From positions 1 through 64,000 of the forward strand of contig DATESB010000121.1 in NCBI GenBank assembly GCA_035271065.1: a stretch of DNA of 64,000 nt, given 5' to 3'. Position numbers and translations under genes: made by a program. Origin of the DNA: JAAYYM01 sp035271065. Its GTDB lineage: Bacteria; Bacillota; Clostridia; Lachnospirales; Lachnospiraceae. The notes under the pieces are model-generated. The model made no database searches, was not told the DNA's origin, and saw nothing but the letters and a program-made list of their open reading frames with translations. Below are positions 42,102 through 51,776 of this stretch, piece after piece (position 1 is the stretch's first letter; each line of letters opens with the position of its first letter).

Positions 42102-43544
42102 ATGGTATGTCCAAATTGTAACACTGAACTTCCTAAGGGTCATCTGTATTGCGAAAAATGTGGGACTGAAATTCAAATGGTTCCGGTGTTTGAACCCGAG
42201 CTGGAAGAGAGTATGAATGAGACGCTTTCGGAAGTGGCAGATTTGATTGTTCAAGAACAACAGCCTGAGCCTCCGATTGAAGTGCATACACCTATAAAAC
42301 GGACGAAGGTAAGACACACGACCAAGAGAATGATGTTATTCATTCCACTCGGTCTTTTTGTAGTTTTTCTGGTTGTTTATATCGCAATTCTTTCCGGCAG
42401 ATACTTTTCCTATGATTATCAATATGCAAGAGCAGTAGAGTGTTTTGAAAACAGTAATTACGAACAGGCAACGGATTATATCAAGCGTGCAATAGAATTA
42501 GATCAAACATCTTCAGATGCCAATTTACTGCTGGCGGATTTATATATTACAAATGAAAAATATGATGAGGCTTTGGCTGTATTGCTCCCGTTGTTGGAGA
42601 AATTTCCGAATGATGCCTCTATTTATGAGAAATTAGTGCAGATTTATGTGATACAGCATAATAATGTTGCCATTAATGAATTGATTAGTTCCTGCCCGGA
42701 TGTGCAGATCGCATCGCAGTTTAATGAATATACGGCTATGCCTCCGGAATTCAGTCTGGAAGAAGGAACCTATGACACATCTGTTGGCTTGAAACTCATG
42801 GAAAGCAGTAACGGAACCATTTTCTATACACTTGACGGCAGTAAACCAACGCAGGAAAGCATTCAGTATAAAAATGATATTGTATTAGAAGAAGGAATCA
42901 ATGTAGTCTCAGCCATTTTTGTCAATCAAAAGGGGATTGAGAGTGAAAGTGTTACAAAGACTTACCAGATTGAATTGAAAGTACCAATGCCACCTCTTGT
43001 GGAGCCTAAGAGTGGCAGTTATGCAGAACCAAGTGCAATCAAGGCAGAATTGCAGGCAGGCGAAGAAAGTTTAATTTATTATACTGATGACGGCTCAGAG
43101 CCTACAGTTGACTCAAAGGAATACATAACCCCAATTCCTATGCCACTCGGAAATAGTCATTTTAAATTCATTGCTGTCAGTAAAGACGGTGTGGTAAGCA
43201 ATGTAGCGGAGGCGCATTACAATCTGCAAATCGTATCGTTGGTGAATACAGCAGCAGCTGAACAGGCGGTTATTCTGACGTTGACGGCAAAGGGCGAACT
43301 GCTGGACATGAACGGAACCCCCAAAGAGGGTGGCGGAAAAAACCAATATAAATGTAATGCAGCAGCAAAAGCCGGTTCCAGAATTTATTATCTGGTAGAA
43401 GAATTTCATGTGAGTGATGATGCAACAGAGAGCACTGGCAGATATTTCGGTGTTGATGTTCGGACAGGAGAGTTATATAATGTAACAATCAATGCAGAGA
43501 CAGGTTTGTATGAATTTTCATTGTTTTCTGTTTTATTCGAATGA
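42102..43544 (+). CDS. Zinc-ribbon/TPR membrane protein with two chitobiase-C-type domains
   Basis: A 480-residue protein of unusual make-up. The N-terminus is a zinc ribbon (CPNCNTELPKGHLYCEKCGTE), presumably cytoplasmic. One membrane helix lies at about 77-98. Outside follow TPR-like repeats (about 103-190, YARAVECFENSNYEQATDYIKRAIELD), then two CHB_HEX_C_1-type modules (about 232-290 and 300-372, each with FYTLDGSKPT or YYTDDGSEPT), and a C-terminal domain (about 375-480). I do not know a function; such modules often bind sugars or serve as spacers. It starts 9 bases after folD and may be cotranscribed. Confidence 0.85.
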   Translation: MVCPNCNTELPKGHLYCEKCGTEIQMVPVFEPELEESMNETLSEVADLIVQEQQPEPPIEVHTPIKRTKVRHTTKRMMLFIPLGLFVVFLVVYIAILSGRYFSYDYQYARAVECFENSNYEQATDYIKRAIELDQTSSDANLLLADLYITNEKYDEALAVLLPLLEKFPNDASIYEKLVQIYVIQHNNVAINELISSCPDVQIASQFNEYTAMPPEFSLEEGTYDTSVGLKLMESSNGTIFYTLDGSKPTQESIQYKNDIVLEEGINVVSAIFVNQKGIESESVTKTYQIELKVPMPPLVEPKSGSYAEPSAIKAELQAGEESLIYYTDDGSEPTVDSKEYITPIPMPLGNSHFKFIAVSKDGVVSNVAEAHYNLQIVSLVNTAAAEQAVILTLTAKGELLDMNGTPKEGGGKNQYKCNAAAKAGSRIYYLVEEFHVSDDATESTGRYFGVDVRTGELYNVTINAETGLYEFSLFSVLFE

Positions 43545-43601
43545 TGAAAAAATGATGATGTTACTTAATTAAATTATTCATATAGGAGGAGTTATATTAT
43601 T

Positions 43602-44492
43602 ATGTACAAAATTTTAAGAGCCGAAATGCTGGCTGAGAACATCTATTTAATGGATGTAGAAGCAAAAAGAATTGCAAAGACTTGTATGCCGGGTCAATTT
43701 GTGATTGTAAAGATGGATGAAAAAGGTGAGAGAATTCCATTGACGATTTGTGATTACGACAGAACAGCCGGAACAATTACGATTGTGTTCCAGACAGTTG
43801 GGGCGTCTACAGAAAAAATGTCAAAACTAAAAGTAGGAGATGCGTTCAGAGACTTTACGGGACCACTTGGACAGCCGTCTGAATTTGTTCATGAAGATTT
43901 AGCAGAATTAAAGAAAAAGAAACTTTTGTTTGTTGCCGGAGGTGTTGGAACAGCGCCTGTATATCCACAGGTAAAGTGGCTGCATGAAAATGGGATTGCA
44001 GCTGATGTAATCGTTGGCGCTAAAAACCATGATTTACTCATTCTTGAAAAAGAGATGGAAGCTGTTGCAGGAAATCTTTATGTGACAACCGATGATGGTT
44101 CCTATAAGAGAAAAGGTATGGTAACGGAGGTTATCAAAGATTTGGTTCAGACACAGGGAAACAAATACGATGTTTGTGTTGCCATTGGACCGATGATTAT
44201 GATGAAATTTGTATGCTTGCTGACGAAAGAACTGAATCTTCCGACCATTGTCAGCATGAATCCGATTATGGTTGACGGAACAGGCATGTGTGGTGCATGT
44301 CGTCTGACCGTAGACGGCAAGGTGAAGTTTGCCTGTGTAGACGGACCTGAGTTTGACGGACATGCTGTGAATTTTGACGAGGCAATGAAGCGTCAGCAAA
44401 TCTATAAGACAGAAGAAGGCAGAGCAATGCTGCGTATAAAGGAAGGCGATACACATCACGGAGGATGTGGAAATTGCGGAGGTGATAAATAA
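43602..44492 (+). CDS. nfnA: NADH-dependent ferredoxin:NADP oxidoreductase, small subunit
   Basis: A 296-residue flavoprotein of the ferredoxin-NADP reductase type with an FAD-binding beta barrel (MPGQFVIVKMDEKGERIPLTICDYD), an NAD-binding fold (FVAGGVGTAPVYPQVKWL) and a [2Fe-2S] site near the C-terminus (DGTGMCGACRLTVDGKVKFACVDG). Adjacent nfnB makes this the electron-bifurcating NfnAB pair, which couples NADH and reduced ferredoxin to NADPH formation. The protein ends in an extra Gly/Cys/His tail (HHGGCGNCGGDK). TAGGAGGAG precedes the ATG. nfnB starts two bases after its stop codon. Confidence 0.9.
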   Translation: MYKILRAEMLAENIYLMDVEAKRIAKTCMPGQFVIVKMDEKGERIPLTICDYDRTAGTITIVFQTVGASTEKMSKLKVGDAFRDFTGPLGQPSEFVHEDLAELKKKKLLFVAGGVGTAPVYPQVKWLHENGIAADVIVGAKNHDLLILEKEMEAVAGNLYVTTDDGSYKRKGMVTEVIKDLVQTQGNKYDVCVAIGPMIMMKFVCLLTKELNLPTIVSMNPIMVDGTGMCGACRLTVDGKVKFACVDGPEFDGHAVNFDEAMKRQQIYKTEEGRAMLRIKEGDTHHGGCGNCGGDK

Positions 44493-44493
44493 G

Positions 44494-45879
44494 ATGGATA
44501 TTATGAAGAAAGTACCTGTCAGAGAGCAGGACGCAAAAGTCAGAGCAACTAATTTCGAAGAGGTTTGCTACGGTTATGATGCTGAAGAAGCGCAAACAGA
44601 AGCCTCTCGTTGTATCAATTGTAAGAATGCAAAATGTATAGAAGGCTGTCCGGTAGCAATTAATATTCCGGCATTTATTCACGAAGTAAAAGACGGCAAT
44701 TTTGAAGAAGCAAGTAAGATTATTGGTCAATCCTCTGCACTTCCGGCTGTTTGCGGACGTGTATGTCCCCAGGAAAGCCAGTGTGAGCAGAAATGTATCA
44801 GAGGAATTAAAGGTGAAGCGATTTCAATCGGTAAGTTAGAGCGATTTGTAGCTGATTGGGCAAGAGAAAATGATATCAAACCGGAACTGCCGGCAACAAA
44901 GAACGGCAAGAAGGTAGCTGTTATCGGTTCAGGCCCCGCAGGACTAACGTGTGCAGGCGATTTGGCAAAAATGGGATATGATGTAACAATATTTGAAGCA
45001 CTTCACGAAGCAGGCGGTGTGCTGGTATATGGTATTCCTGAATTCCGTCTTCCGAAGAGTAAGGTGGTACAAAAGGAAATTGAGAATGTAAAGCATCTTG
45101 GTGTTAAGATTGAAACAAATGTTGTCATCGGTAAATCAACCACCATTGATGAATTAATGGAAGAAGAAGGATTTGAGGCAGTATTTATCGGTTCAGGTGC
45201 AGGACTTCCAAAGTTTATGGGAATTCCGGGTGAGAATGCAAACGGTGTATTTTCTGCCAATGAATACCTGACCAGAAGTAACTTGATGAAAGCATTTGAT
45301 GAGACTTATGATACCCCGATTATGATGGGCAAGAAGGTTGCAGTTGTTGGTGGCGGTAATGTTGCAATGGATGCTGCAAGAACAGCACTTCGTTTGGGAG
45401 CAGAAGTACACATTGTTTACAGAAGAAGTGAAGAAGAACTTCCTGCCAGAGTGGAAGAAGTACATCATGCAAAAGAAGAAGGTATTATATTTAATCTCCT
45501 GACCAATCCTGTTGAAATCTTAACGGATGATAACGGCTGGGTACGTGGAATGAAGTGTATTGAGATGCAGCTTGGAGAACCGGATGAATCAGGCAGAAGA
45601 AGACCTGTTGTAAAGGAAGGTTCAGAATTTGAGATGGAACTGGATACGGTGATTATGTCACTTGGTACTTCACCCAATCCATTGATTTCTTCTACAACAA
45701 AGGGACTTGAAGCCAATAAATGGCAGTGTATCATTGCGGATGAAGTATATGGCAAGACCACCAAAGAAGGTGTTTATGCCGGAGGTGATGCAGTTACAGG
45801 AGCAGCAACCGTTATTCTTGCTATGGGTGCCGGAAAAGCTGGCGCAAAAGGTATCGACGAATATCTTTCAGGCAAGTAA
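44494..45879 (+). CDS. nfnB: NADH-dependent ferredoxin:NADP oxidoreductase, large subunit
   Basis: A 461-residue GltD-like flavoprotein. N-terminal [4Fe-4S] cysteines occur in CINCKNAKCIEGCPVAI and CGRVCPQESQCEQKC. FAD binds at VAVIGSGPAGLTCAGDL, NADPH at KVAVVGGGNVAMDAARTALRLG, and the end has GVYAGGDAVTGAATVILAMGAG. It would often be labelled glutamate synthase small subunit, but no large GltB gene is present and nfnA is adjacent. I chose ATG 44494 because GGAGGTGAT lies seven bases upstream. The frame is open upstream into nfnA. Confidence 0.92.
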   Translation: MDIMKKVPVREQDAKVRATNFEEVCYGYDAEEAQTEASRCINCKNAKCIEGCPVAINIPAFIHEVKDGNFEEASKIIGQSSALPAVCGRVCPQESQCEQKCIRGIKGEAISIGKLERFVADWARENDIKPELPATKNGKKVAVIGSGPAGLTCAGDLAKMGYDVTIFEALHEAGGVLVYGIPEFRLPKSKVVQKEIENVKHLGVKIETNVVIGKSTTIDELMEEEGFEAVFIGSGAGLPKFMGIPGENANGVFSANEYLTRSNLMKAFDETYDTPIMMGKKVAVVGGGNVAMDAARTALRLGAEVHIVYRRSEEELPARVEEVHHAKEEGIIFNLLTNPVEILTDDNGWVRGMKCIEMQLGEPDESGRRRPVVKEGSEFEMELDTVIMSLGTSPNPLISSTTKGLEANKWQCIIADEVYGKTTKEGVYAGGDAVTGAATVILAMGAGKAGAKGIDEYLSGK

Positions 45880-45897
45880 CATTAAAGGAGAAATGAT

Positions 45898-46749
45898 ATG
45901 GCATGGTGTCCGATTTGCAAAAATGAATATAAAGAAGGAATTACAGAATGCAGTGATTGCGGTGCAACATTAGTGGAAAGTCTGGAAACAAATGAAAAGA
46001 CCGTGATTATGTCATTTGGTGAAGAAGCATACATGAACAAATTGTATGATTTTCTGGTTTTCAGCAAGATTACTTCTGCAGAAACCGCATATGCAAATGA
46101 AAGCGGTCTATATGAGGTTTCGGTAAGTAAGGATGAAGAAAAAGAGGCCAAGAAGCTAGCCAATATTTTTGCACGGGAAGAAGCAAAGGCTGCCGAAGAA
46201 AAAGTTTTTGAAGAACAGGAAGACTTGGCTGATGATATGCTGATAGAAGACGAACCAAAGCAGATACCTGAGCAACCTTATGTAAAGGCGGAGGAAAAAG
46301 CAGAAAATTATAAATCGTCTGCTTATGCGCTGATACTGGTTGGTGCAATTGGATTAATAGCAATCATTTTAATCATGTTAGGGATCATCCCGCTTAGTCT
46401 TGCTGCAAATATCCGTGTAATTGCATATGTTGTACTTACTTTGATGTTTGTTATCTTTTTGGTTGTTGGAGTTCATTCTATGAAGGAAGCCAAAAGATAT
46501 TCAAAAGAGGCAGAAGAAGAGAATGACTTTTCAATTCGTATTAAGGAATGGTTTATTGCTTCCTATCCGGACAATACGTTGAATGATTATATGGAAGAAT
46601 TAATCCAAGAGGACGACACCGATGAAATCAAGTATTTCAAACGTACAGGAACAATGCGGACATTGATTTCGGAGAATTTTGAAGAGTTGGAACCGGCATT
46701 CATGGAAAAGATAATTGATGAACTGTATCAGGAATTATTTGAAGCATGA
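45898..46749 (+). CDS. Zinc-ribbon membrane protein with DUF2007-like segment
   Basis: A 283-residue protein. A zinc ribbon begins it (CPICKNEYKEGITECSDCG), followed by a DUF2007-like signal-transducing segment (about 40-92, KLYDFLVFSKITSAETAYANESGLYEVSV), an acidic linker, two membrane helices (about 140-165 and 172-194) and an acidic C-terminal part (about 210-283). No enzyme motif is visible and I do not know its role. It starts 18 bases after nfnB and overlaps rlmH by four bases (ATGA), so it belongs to the same transcription unit. A second zinc-ribbon membrane protein lies on the other side of nfnAB. Confidence 0.82.
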   Translation: MAWCPICKNEYKEGITECSDCGATLVESLETNEKTVIMSFGEEAYMNKLYDFLVFSKITSAETAYANESGLYEVSVSKDEEKEAKKLANIFAREEAKAAEEKVFEEQEDLADDMLIEDEPKQIPEQPYVKAEEKAENYKSSAYALILVGAIGLIAIILIMLGIIPLSLAANIRVIAYVVLTLMFVIFLVVGVHSMKEAKRYSKEAEEENDFSIRIKEWFIASYPDNTLNDYMEELIQEDDTDEIKYFKRTGTMRTLISENFEELEPAFMEKIIDELYQELFEA

Positions 46750-47225
46750 ATATTACAATCATTTCAGTTGGCAAAATAAAAGAGGCGTTTTATAGAGATG
46801 CAGTTTCAGAATATGCAAAACGACTCTCGAAATACTGTAAATTTACGGTCATTGAAGTGCCTGATGAGAAAACACCTGATAAGAGCAGTGAGGCACTTAA
46901 TGAGCAGATTAAGAAAAAAGAAGCAGATGCGATTCTGCGGTTTGCTCGTGATGATGCGTATGTGATGACGCTTGAAATCAACGGAACAAGAATGAATTCG
47001 GAACAATTTGCGGATAAGATTGAAAGCCTAAGTATTAATGGGGTGAGTCATATCATGTTTGTGATTGGCGGTTCGCTTGGATTACATGAGAGTGTTACAA
47101 AAAAGGCGGATTTTCATTTAAGTTTTTCTGATATGACGTTTCCGCACCAATTGATGAGAGTGATTTTGACGGAACAGATTTACAGGGGATTTAGAATTAT
47201 TCAAAATGAACCATATCATAAATAA
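46746..47225 (+). CDS. rlmH: 23S rRNA pseudouridine-1915 N3-methyltransferase
   Basis: A 159-residue SPOUT methyltransferase acting on helix 69 of 23S rRNA. The family's knotted C-terminus is clear: HIMFVIGGSLGLHESVTKKADFHLSFSDMTFPHQLMRVILTEQIYRGFRI, ending NEPYHK. Length is standard. It overlaps the preceding membrane protein by four bases. Confidence 0.96.
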   Translation: MNITIISVGKIKEAFYRDAVSEYAKRLSKYCKFTVIEVPDEKTPDKSSEALNEQIKKKEADAILRFARDDAYVMTLEINGTRMNSEQFADKIESLSINGVSHIMFVIGGSLGLHESVTKKADFHLSFSDMTFPHQLMRVILTEQIYRGFRIIQNEPYHK

Positions 47226-47267
47226 CGAGATACCGCCGCAAAAGTGGTGTATGGAGGTTAACGGATT

Positions 47268-48623
47268 ATGCAGATTATGATTGTGGGCTGTGGCAAGGTT
47301 GGTATTAACCTGACAGAGCAGTTGACAAAGGAAGGACATAATATTACGGTGATTGACCAGGACAGAAGTATTGTAACGGCAGTCTCTAATAAATATGATG
47401 TTATGGGCGTTGTCGGAAACGGTACAAGTTATAGTGTGCAGGCAGAAGCAGGGCTAAAGGATACAGATCTGGTGATTGCCGTTGCAGGTTCTGATGAACT
47501 AAATCTGTTATGTTGCCTGATTGCAAAGAAGATGGGGAACTGTAATACCATTGCGCGTGTGCGTAATCCGATTTATAGTAAAGAAATTGATGTTATTCGA
47601 GAGGAACTTGGCTTATCTATGGTCATTAATCCGGAACTTGCTGCTTCTTTTGAGATGGCAAGACTTCTGCGTTTTCCTTCTGCAATGAAGATTGAGACAT
47701 TTGCAAAAGGCAGGGTTGAAATCATTAAAATGGTCATTGGAGAGGATTCTCCGCTTCATGAACTGAGTGTCATGGAAATTACCACAAAATTGAAGTGCGA
47801 TGTGTTGATTTGTGCAGTAGAGCGTGGAGAAGAGGTTACGATTCCAAACGGAAGTTTTGTGCTGCAGGCAGGCGATGTTGTCTCAGTGGTTGCTTCCCCA
47901 AAGAATTCCGGCGCATTTTTCAAGAAAATGGGATTTGATACACATCAAGTCAAGGATGCCATGATTGTAGGCGGAGGCGAAATATCATATTACCTTGCTT
48001 CGCAATTATTATCTATGGGAATCAGCGTTAAAATTATAGAATTAAAGAAAGAGCGTTGTGAAGAACTGAGCGTATTGCTTCCAAAGGCTGTTATCATTAA
48101 CGGTGATGCAATCGATCAGAATATTTTGATGGAAGAAGATCTGAAACATGCGCAGGCATTTGTTTCATTGACCAATATTGATGAGGAAAATATTTTACTT
48201 TCTCTATTTGCAAAAAGTGAATCAAATGCAAAGATTATTACGAAAATTAACCGTATTTCATTTGATAATGTCATCAGTAATTTGAATTTGGGCAGTGTGA
48301 TTTATCCGAAACACGTGACGGCTGAGTATATCTTACGATATGTCAGGGCAATGCAGAACTCAATCGGAAGTAACATTGAGACGCTTTATCAATTGATTGA
48401 GGATAAAGTTGAGGCACTTGAATTTGTGATTCGTCAGGATGCACCGGTCATTGGCATACCGCTTGAAAAGTTGAACTTAAAGAAGAATTTGCTGTTATGC
48501 AGTATTAACAGAAAAGGCCAGATTATTACGCCAAGAGGTCAAGATATGATGCAGCTTGGGGATACGGTTATTATTGTAACGTCTCATCATGGACTGGATG
48601 ATATAGCAGATATTCTGGAATAG
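47268..48623 (+). CDS. trkA: Trk potassium uptake system regulatory subunit TrkA
   Basis: A 451-residue cytoplasmic gating protein with two RCK_N/RCK_C units. The first Rossmann motif is IVGCGKVGINLTEQL (about 4-18), the second IVGGGEISYYLASQL (about 229-243); each is followed by an RCK_C ligand-binding half. It binds NAD(H)/ATP and controls TrkH. RCK_C domains in some Firmicutes bind cyclic di-AMP. ATGGAGG lies ahead of the ATG, and trkH follows by 12 bases. Confidence 0.95.
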   Translation: MQIMIVGCGKVGINLTEQLTKEGHNITVIDQDRSIVTAVSNKYDVMGVVGNGTSYSVQAEAGLKDTDLVIAVAGSDELNLLCCLIAKKMGNCNTIARVRNPIYSKEIDVIREELGLSMVINPELAASFEMARLLRFPSAMKIETFAKGRVEIIKMVIGEDSPLHELSVMEITTKLKCDVLICAVERGEEVTIPNGSFVLQAGDVVSVVASPKNSGAFFKKMGFDTHQVKDAMIVGGGEISYYLASQLLSMGISVKIIELKKERCEELSVLLPKAVIINGDAIDQNILMEEDLKHAQAFVSLTNIDEENILLSLFAKSESNAKIITKINRISFDNVISNLNLGSVIYPKHVTAEYILRYVRAMQNSIGSNIETLYQLIEDKVEALEFVIRQDAPVIGIPLEKLNLKKNLLLCSINRKGQIITPRGQDMMQLGDTVIIVTSHHGLDDIADILE

Positions 48624-48635
48624 CAGGAGATAACG

Positions 48636-50072
48636 ATGAACTATTTAATGATTACCTATATTTTAGGCTGGGTGCTCAATTTTGAGGCGGGATTTCTGCT
48701 TCTGCCTTGGGCTGTGGGAATGATATATGGTGAAAAAAGTGCTTTTGCTTTTTTGATTGTTGCAATTGGTGCTTTATGTTTTGGGATACCTTTGACCAGA
48801 AAAAAGCCAAAAGATGTGGTATTCTATGCAAAAGAAGGATTTGTTATGGTGGCGTTAAGTTGGTTGGTACTCAGTATCATCGGTGCGCTGCCGTTTGTCA
48901 TTAGTGGCGATATTCCCAATATTGAAAATGCATTGTTTGAGACCATTTCCGGTTTTACAACAACAGGAGCCAGTATTCTTGTGGATGTGGATGCCTTATC
49001 AAAGGCAAGTATCTTCTGGCGGAGTTTTACACACTGGATTGGCGGTATGGGTGTATTGGTGTTCATTATTGCAATTCTACCGATGTCAGGTGGTTATAAC
49101 ATGCATCTGATGAGAGCGGAAAGTCCCGGTCCTCAGGTCGGTAAGCTTGTGCCAAAGGTACGTTCCACTGCGATGATACTATATAAAATTTATTTTGTGA
49201 TTACACTTGCAGAAATAATCGCTCTTTTAATTGCCGGTATGCCTTTATTTGAAGCATTGACCATTACATTCGGAACGGTTGGAACAGGAGGCTTTGCACC
49301 GACCACGGCAGGAATGGCAGACTATACATGGGCACAACAGACGATTATCACTATATTTATGGTGCTGTCCGGTGTGAATTTCGGTGTTTACTATTTAATG
49401 GTATGCAGAAAATTCGGTCAGGTTTTGAAATCAGAAGAGGTGAAGTATTATCTTGGCATTTTTGTGGGAGCAACCGCTATTATTACCTTAAATGTAGTGA
49501 ATCATTTTGAGACAATTGGGCAATCCATCCACCATGCAGCATTTCAGGTTGCATCTATTATGACAACAACAGGGTATGCAACAGCAGACTTTAATCTGTG
49601 GCCGGAAGAGTCCAAGACAATCTTGGTTCTATTGATGTTTATTGGTGCATGTTCAGGTAGTACCGGTGGCGGTATGAAGGTATCCAGGATTATCATTTTA
49701 CTAAAAACAGTTAAGAAAGAATTGGCCTCCCTGATACATCCACGCAGTATTAAAAAGATTAGAATTGAAGGAAGAATGGTTGAGCATGAAGTACTGCGCT
49801 CCATTAATGTGTTCTTTGTTACGTTTATGATGTTAGTGGCAGGTTCCATTTTCCTGCTTTCCTTTGACGGTTATGATTTTGCTACGAACTTTACAGCAGT
49901 GGCGGCAACCATTAATAATATCGGACCAGGACTTTCTCTGGTTGGGCCGATGTCAAATTATGAACATTTCTCAGCATTTTCAAAGGTTGTTTTGATGTTT
50001 GATATGCTGGTTGGACGTTTGGAACTGTTCCCGATGCTTTTGTTGTTTGCACCGGGTACTTGGAAGAAATAA
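48636..50072 (+). CDS. trkH: Trk potassium uptake channel TrkH
   Basis: A 478-residue potassium channel subunit with four pore-loop repeats. Selectivity-filter-like segments are visible: ISGFTTTGASIL, FGTVGTGGFAPTT, ASIMTTTGYATADF and AATINNIGPGLSLVG. The motif GACSGSTGGGMKVSRIIIL is typical. Cotranscribed with trkA, 12 bases upstream. The pyrimidine phosphorylase gene starts 16 bases after it. Confidence 0.96.
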   Translation: MNYLMITYILGWVLNFEAGFLLLPWAVGMIYGEKSAFAFLIVAIGALCFGIPLTRKKPKDVVFYAKEGFVMVALSWLVLSIIGALPFVISGDIPNIENALFETISGFTTTGASILVDVDALSKASIFWRSFTHWIGGMGVLVFIIAILPMSGGYNMHLMRAESPGPQVGKLVPKVRSTAMILYKIYFVITLAEIIALLIAGMPLFEALTITFGTVGTGGFAPTTAGMADYTWAQQTIITIFMVLSGVNFGVYYLMVCRKFGQVLKSEEVKYYLGIFVGATAIITLNVVNHFETIGQSIHHAAFQVASIMTTTGYATADFNLWPEESKTILVLLMFIGACSGSTGGGMKVSRIIILLKTVKKELASLIHPRSIKKIRIEGRMVEHEVLRSINVFFVTFMMLVAGSIFLLSFDGYDFATNFTAVAATINNIGPGLSLVGPMSNYEHFSAFSKVVLMFDMLVGRLELFPMLLLFAPGTWKK

Positions 50073-50088
50073 TAAGGAGGCGTTATCT

Positions 50089-51396
50089 ATGTACATGGGA
50101 GCATTGATTGCCAAGAAGAGAGATGGCGAAGAATTAACAAAAAGAGAAATTGATTTTATGATAAACGGTTACATCAGCGGAGAGATTACCGATTACCAAA
50201 TGGCTGCTATTTTAATGGCAATTTATTTCCGTGGAATGACACCGGAGGAGACGGTAAATTTAACGATGGCGATGGCAAAAAGCGGGGATATGCTTGATTT
50301 GTCTGCCATTGAAGGAATAAAAGTTGATAAACACTCTACGGGTGGTGTAGGAGATAAGACTTCCTTGGTACTTGGCCCTATGGTGGCAGCACTTGGAGTG
50401 CCGGTTGCAAAAATGAGTGGACGTGGACTTGGTCACACCGGCGGAACCATTGATAAATTGGAGAGTTTTAAGGGATTTAACACTGCCATTACAACAGAGC
50501 AGTTTATTGCTAATGTCAATCGTGTGAAGTTAGCAATTATGGGACAGACAGCAGACCTTGCACCGGCAGACAAAATGCTTTATGCGTTACGTGATGTAAC
50601 GGCAACGGTTGAAAATATGTCGTTGATTGCAAGTTCTATTATGAGTAAGAAATTAGCTGCAGGTGCAGATGCAATTGTATTGGATGTAAAAAGCGGAAGC
50701 GGTGCGTTTATGAAGGGTGATGAAAGTGCCCTTGCACTTGGAAAAGAAATGGTGGCTATTGGTACAATGGCGGGCAGAAAGACGGTTGCTGTTGTTTCAG
50801 ACATGAATCAACCACTTGGCTATAATGTCGGTAATGCGTTGGAAGTAAAGGAAGCCATTGAAACGCTTGACGGAAAAGGTCCAAAGGATTTGGCGGAACT
50901 TTGCATTACACTTGGTTCCTATATGTTGTTGTGTGCAAAAAAGGCAGATACGGTAGAGCAGGCAGAACAGATGTTACAGGGTGTCATTGATGATAAGAGT
51001 GCGCTTCGCAAACTGGCAGAGTTTGTAGAGGCACAGGGTGGCGATGCTGCGCCTGTGTATGATACGAGTTTATTGCCACAGGCAAGTATGCAAGAAGAAG
51101 TATTGTCTATGGATGAAGGCTATGTTGTTAAAATTACTTGTGACCATGTGGGAGTTGCGTCCTTGTTACTTGGTGGGGGCAGAAAGACAAAGGAGAGTAC
51201 CATTGACCTGTCTGTTGGGCTGATATTGCATAAGAAACTAGGCGACTATGTAAAGAAGGGCGAAAGTATTGCAACGATTTACGGTAATGATAAAGAACAG
51301 ATTGAACAAGCAAAGACTTGTTTGTTGGATGCATATTTCTATGCATCAAAAGCACCTGAAGAAATAAAATTTATTAAGGCTGTCATAACAGAATAG
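50089..51396 (+). CDS. pdp: Pyrimidine-nucleoside phosphorylase
   Basis: A 435-residue enzyme cleaving uridine and thymidine with phosphate. Signatures: KHSTGGVGDKTSLVLGPMVAALG (phosphate site), MSGRGLGHTGGTIDKLE, and SSIMSKKLAAGADAIVLDVKSGSGAF. A C-terminal PYNP_C-like domain (about 345-420) follows. AAGGAGG is eight bases ahead of ATG 50089; the frame is open upstream into trkH but has no site there. Confidence 0.95.
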   Translation: MYMGALIAKKRDGEELTKREIDFMINGYISGEITDYQMAAILMAIYFRGMTPEETVNLTMAMAKSGDMLDLSAIEGIKVDKHSTGGVGDKTSLVLGPMVAALGVPVAKMSGRGLGHTGGTIDKLESFKGFNTAITTEQFIANVNRVKLAIMGQTADLAPADKMLYALRDVTATVENMSLIASSIMSKKLAAGADAIVLDVKSGSGAFMKGDESALALGKEMVAIGTMAGRKTVAVVSDMNQPLGYNVGNALEVKEAIETLDGKGPKDLAELCITLGSYMLLCAKKADTVEQAEQMLQGVIDDKSALRKLAEFVEAQGGDAAPVYDTSLLPQASMQEEVLSMDEGYVVKITCDHVGVASLLLGGGRKTKESTIDLSVGLILHKKLGDYVKKGESIATIYGNDKEQIEQAKTCLLDAYFYASKAPEEIKFIKAVITE

Positions 51397-51443
51397 TTTG
51401 TAATTCATGGCATAGGACAATTTATCCTGACATAAATTGAACT

Positions 51444-51734
51444 ATGGGCAGGAAAAATAATAAAAACAAACATGAAGATATAAAAATGAACATGGTAGAA
51501 TCGTTACATCTTCCGAAGGATTATGTATTGGGTTCTGCCATTGTTACGATTACAGGGCAAAACGAGGCCTATATTGAAAATTATCGCGGTATTTTAGAGT
51601 ATTCGCAGGAAAGTATACTGATTCAAACAAAGACCTGTCTCATCAACATCAGTGGCGAATGTCTTGTCATTGACTACTATACAAATGAAGAAATGAAGAT
51701 TAAGGGCATCATTTGTCAAGTGTCATATTGTTGA
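51444..51734 (+). CDS. yqfC: Sporulation protein YqfC
   Basis: A 96-residue protein of the YqfC family (PF07873), conserved in endospore formers and made in the mother cell. The core LPKDYVLGSAIVTITGQNEAYIENYRGILEYS matches the family. The start is uncertain: ATG 51444 has no good ribosome-binding site, and ATG 51486 or 51492 would leave a shorter leader peptide before LHLP. A possible sigma-E-like promoter lies at 51410-51438. yqfD follows directly. Confidence 0.85.
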   Translation: MGRKNNKNKHEDIKMNMVESLHLPKDYVLGSAIVTITGQNEAYIENYRGILEYSQESILIQTKTCLINISGECLVIDYYTNEEMKIKGIICQVSYC

Positions 51735-51776
51735 TTGAAAGTTTTAAACTATACCGGCGGGAGGAGTTTTGAAATA

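Noticed and set aside
44494..45879. Glutamate synthase small subunit (gltD) label
   Set aside because: No large glutamate synthase gene is present and an NfnA-type subunit lies directly upstream, so NfnB is the better call.
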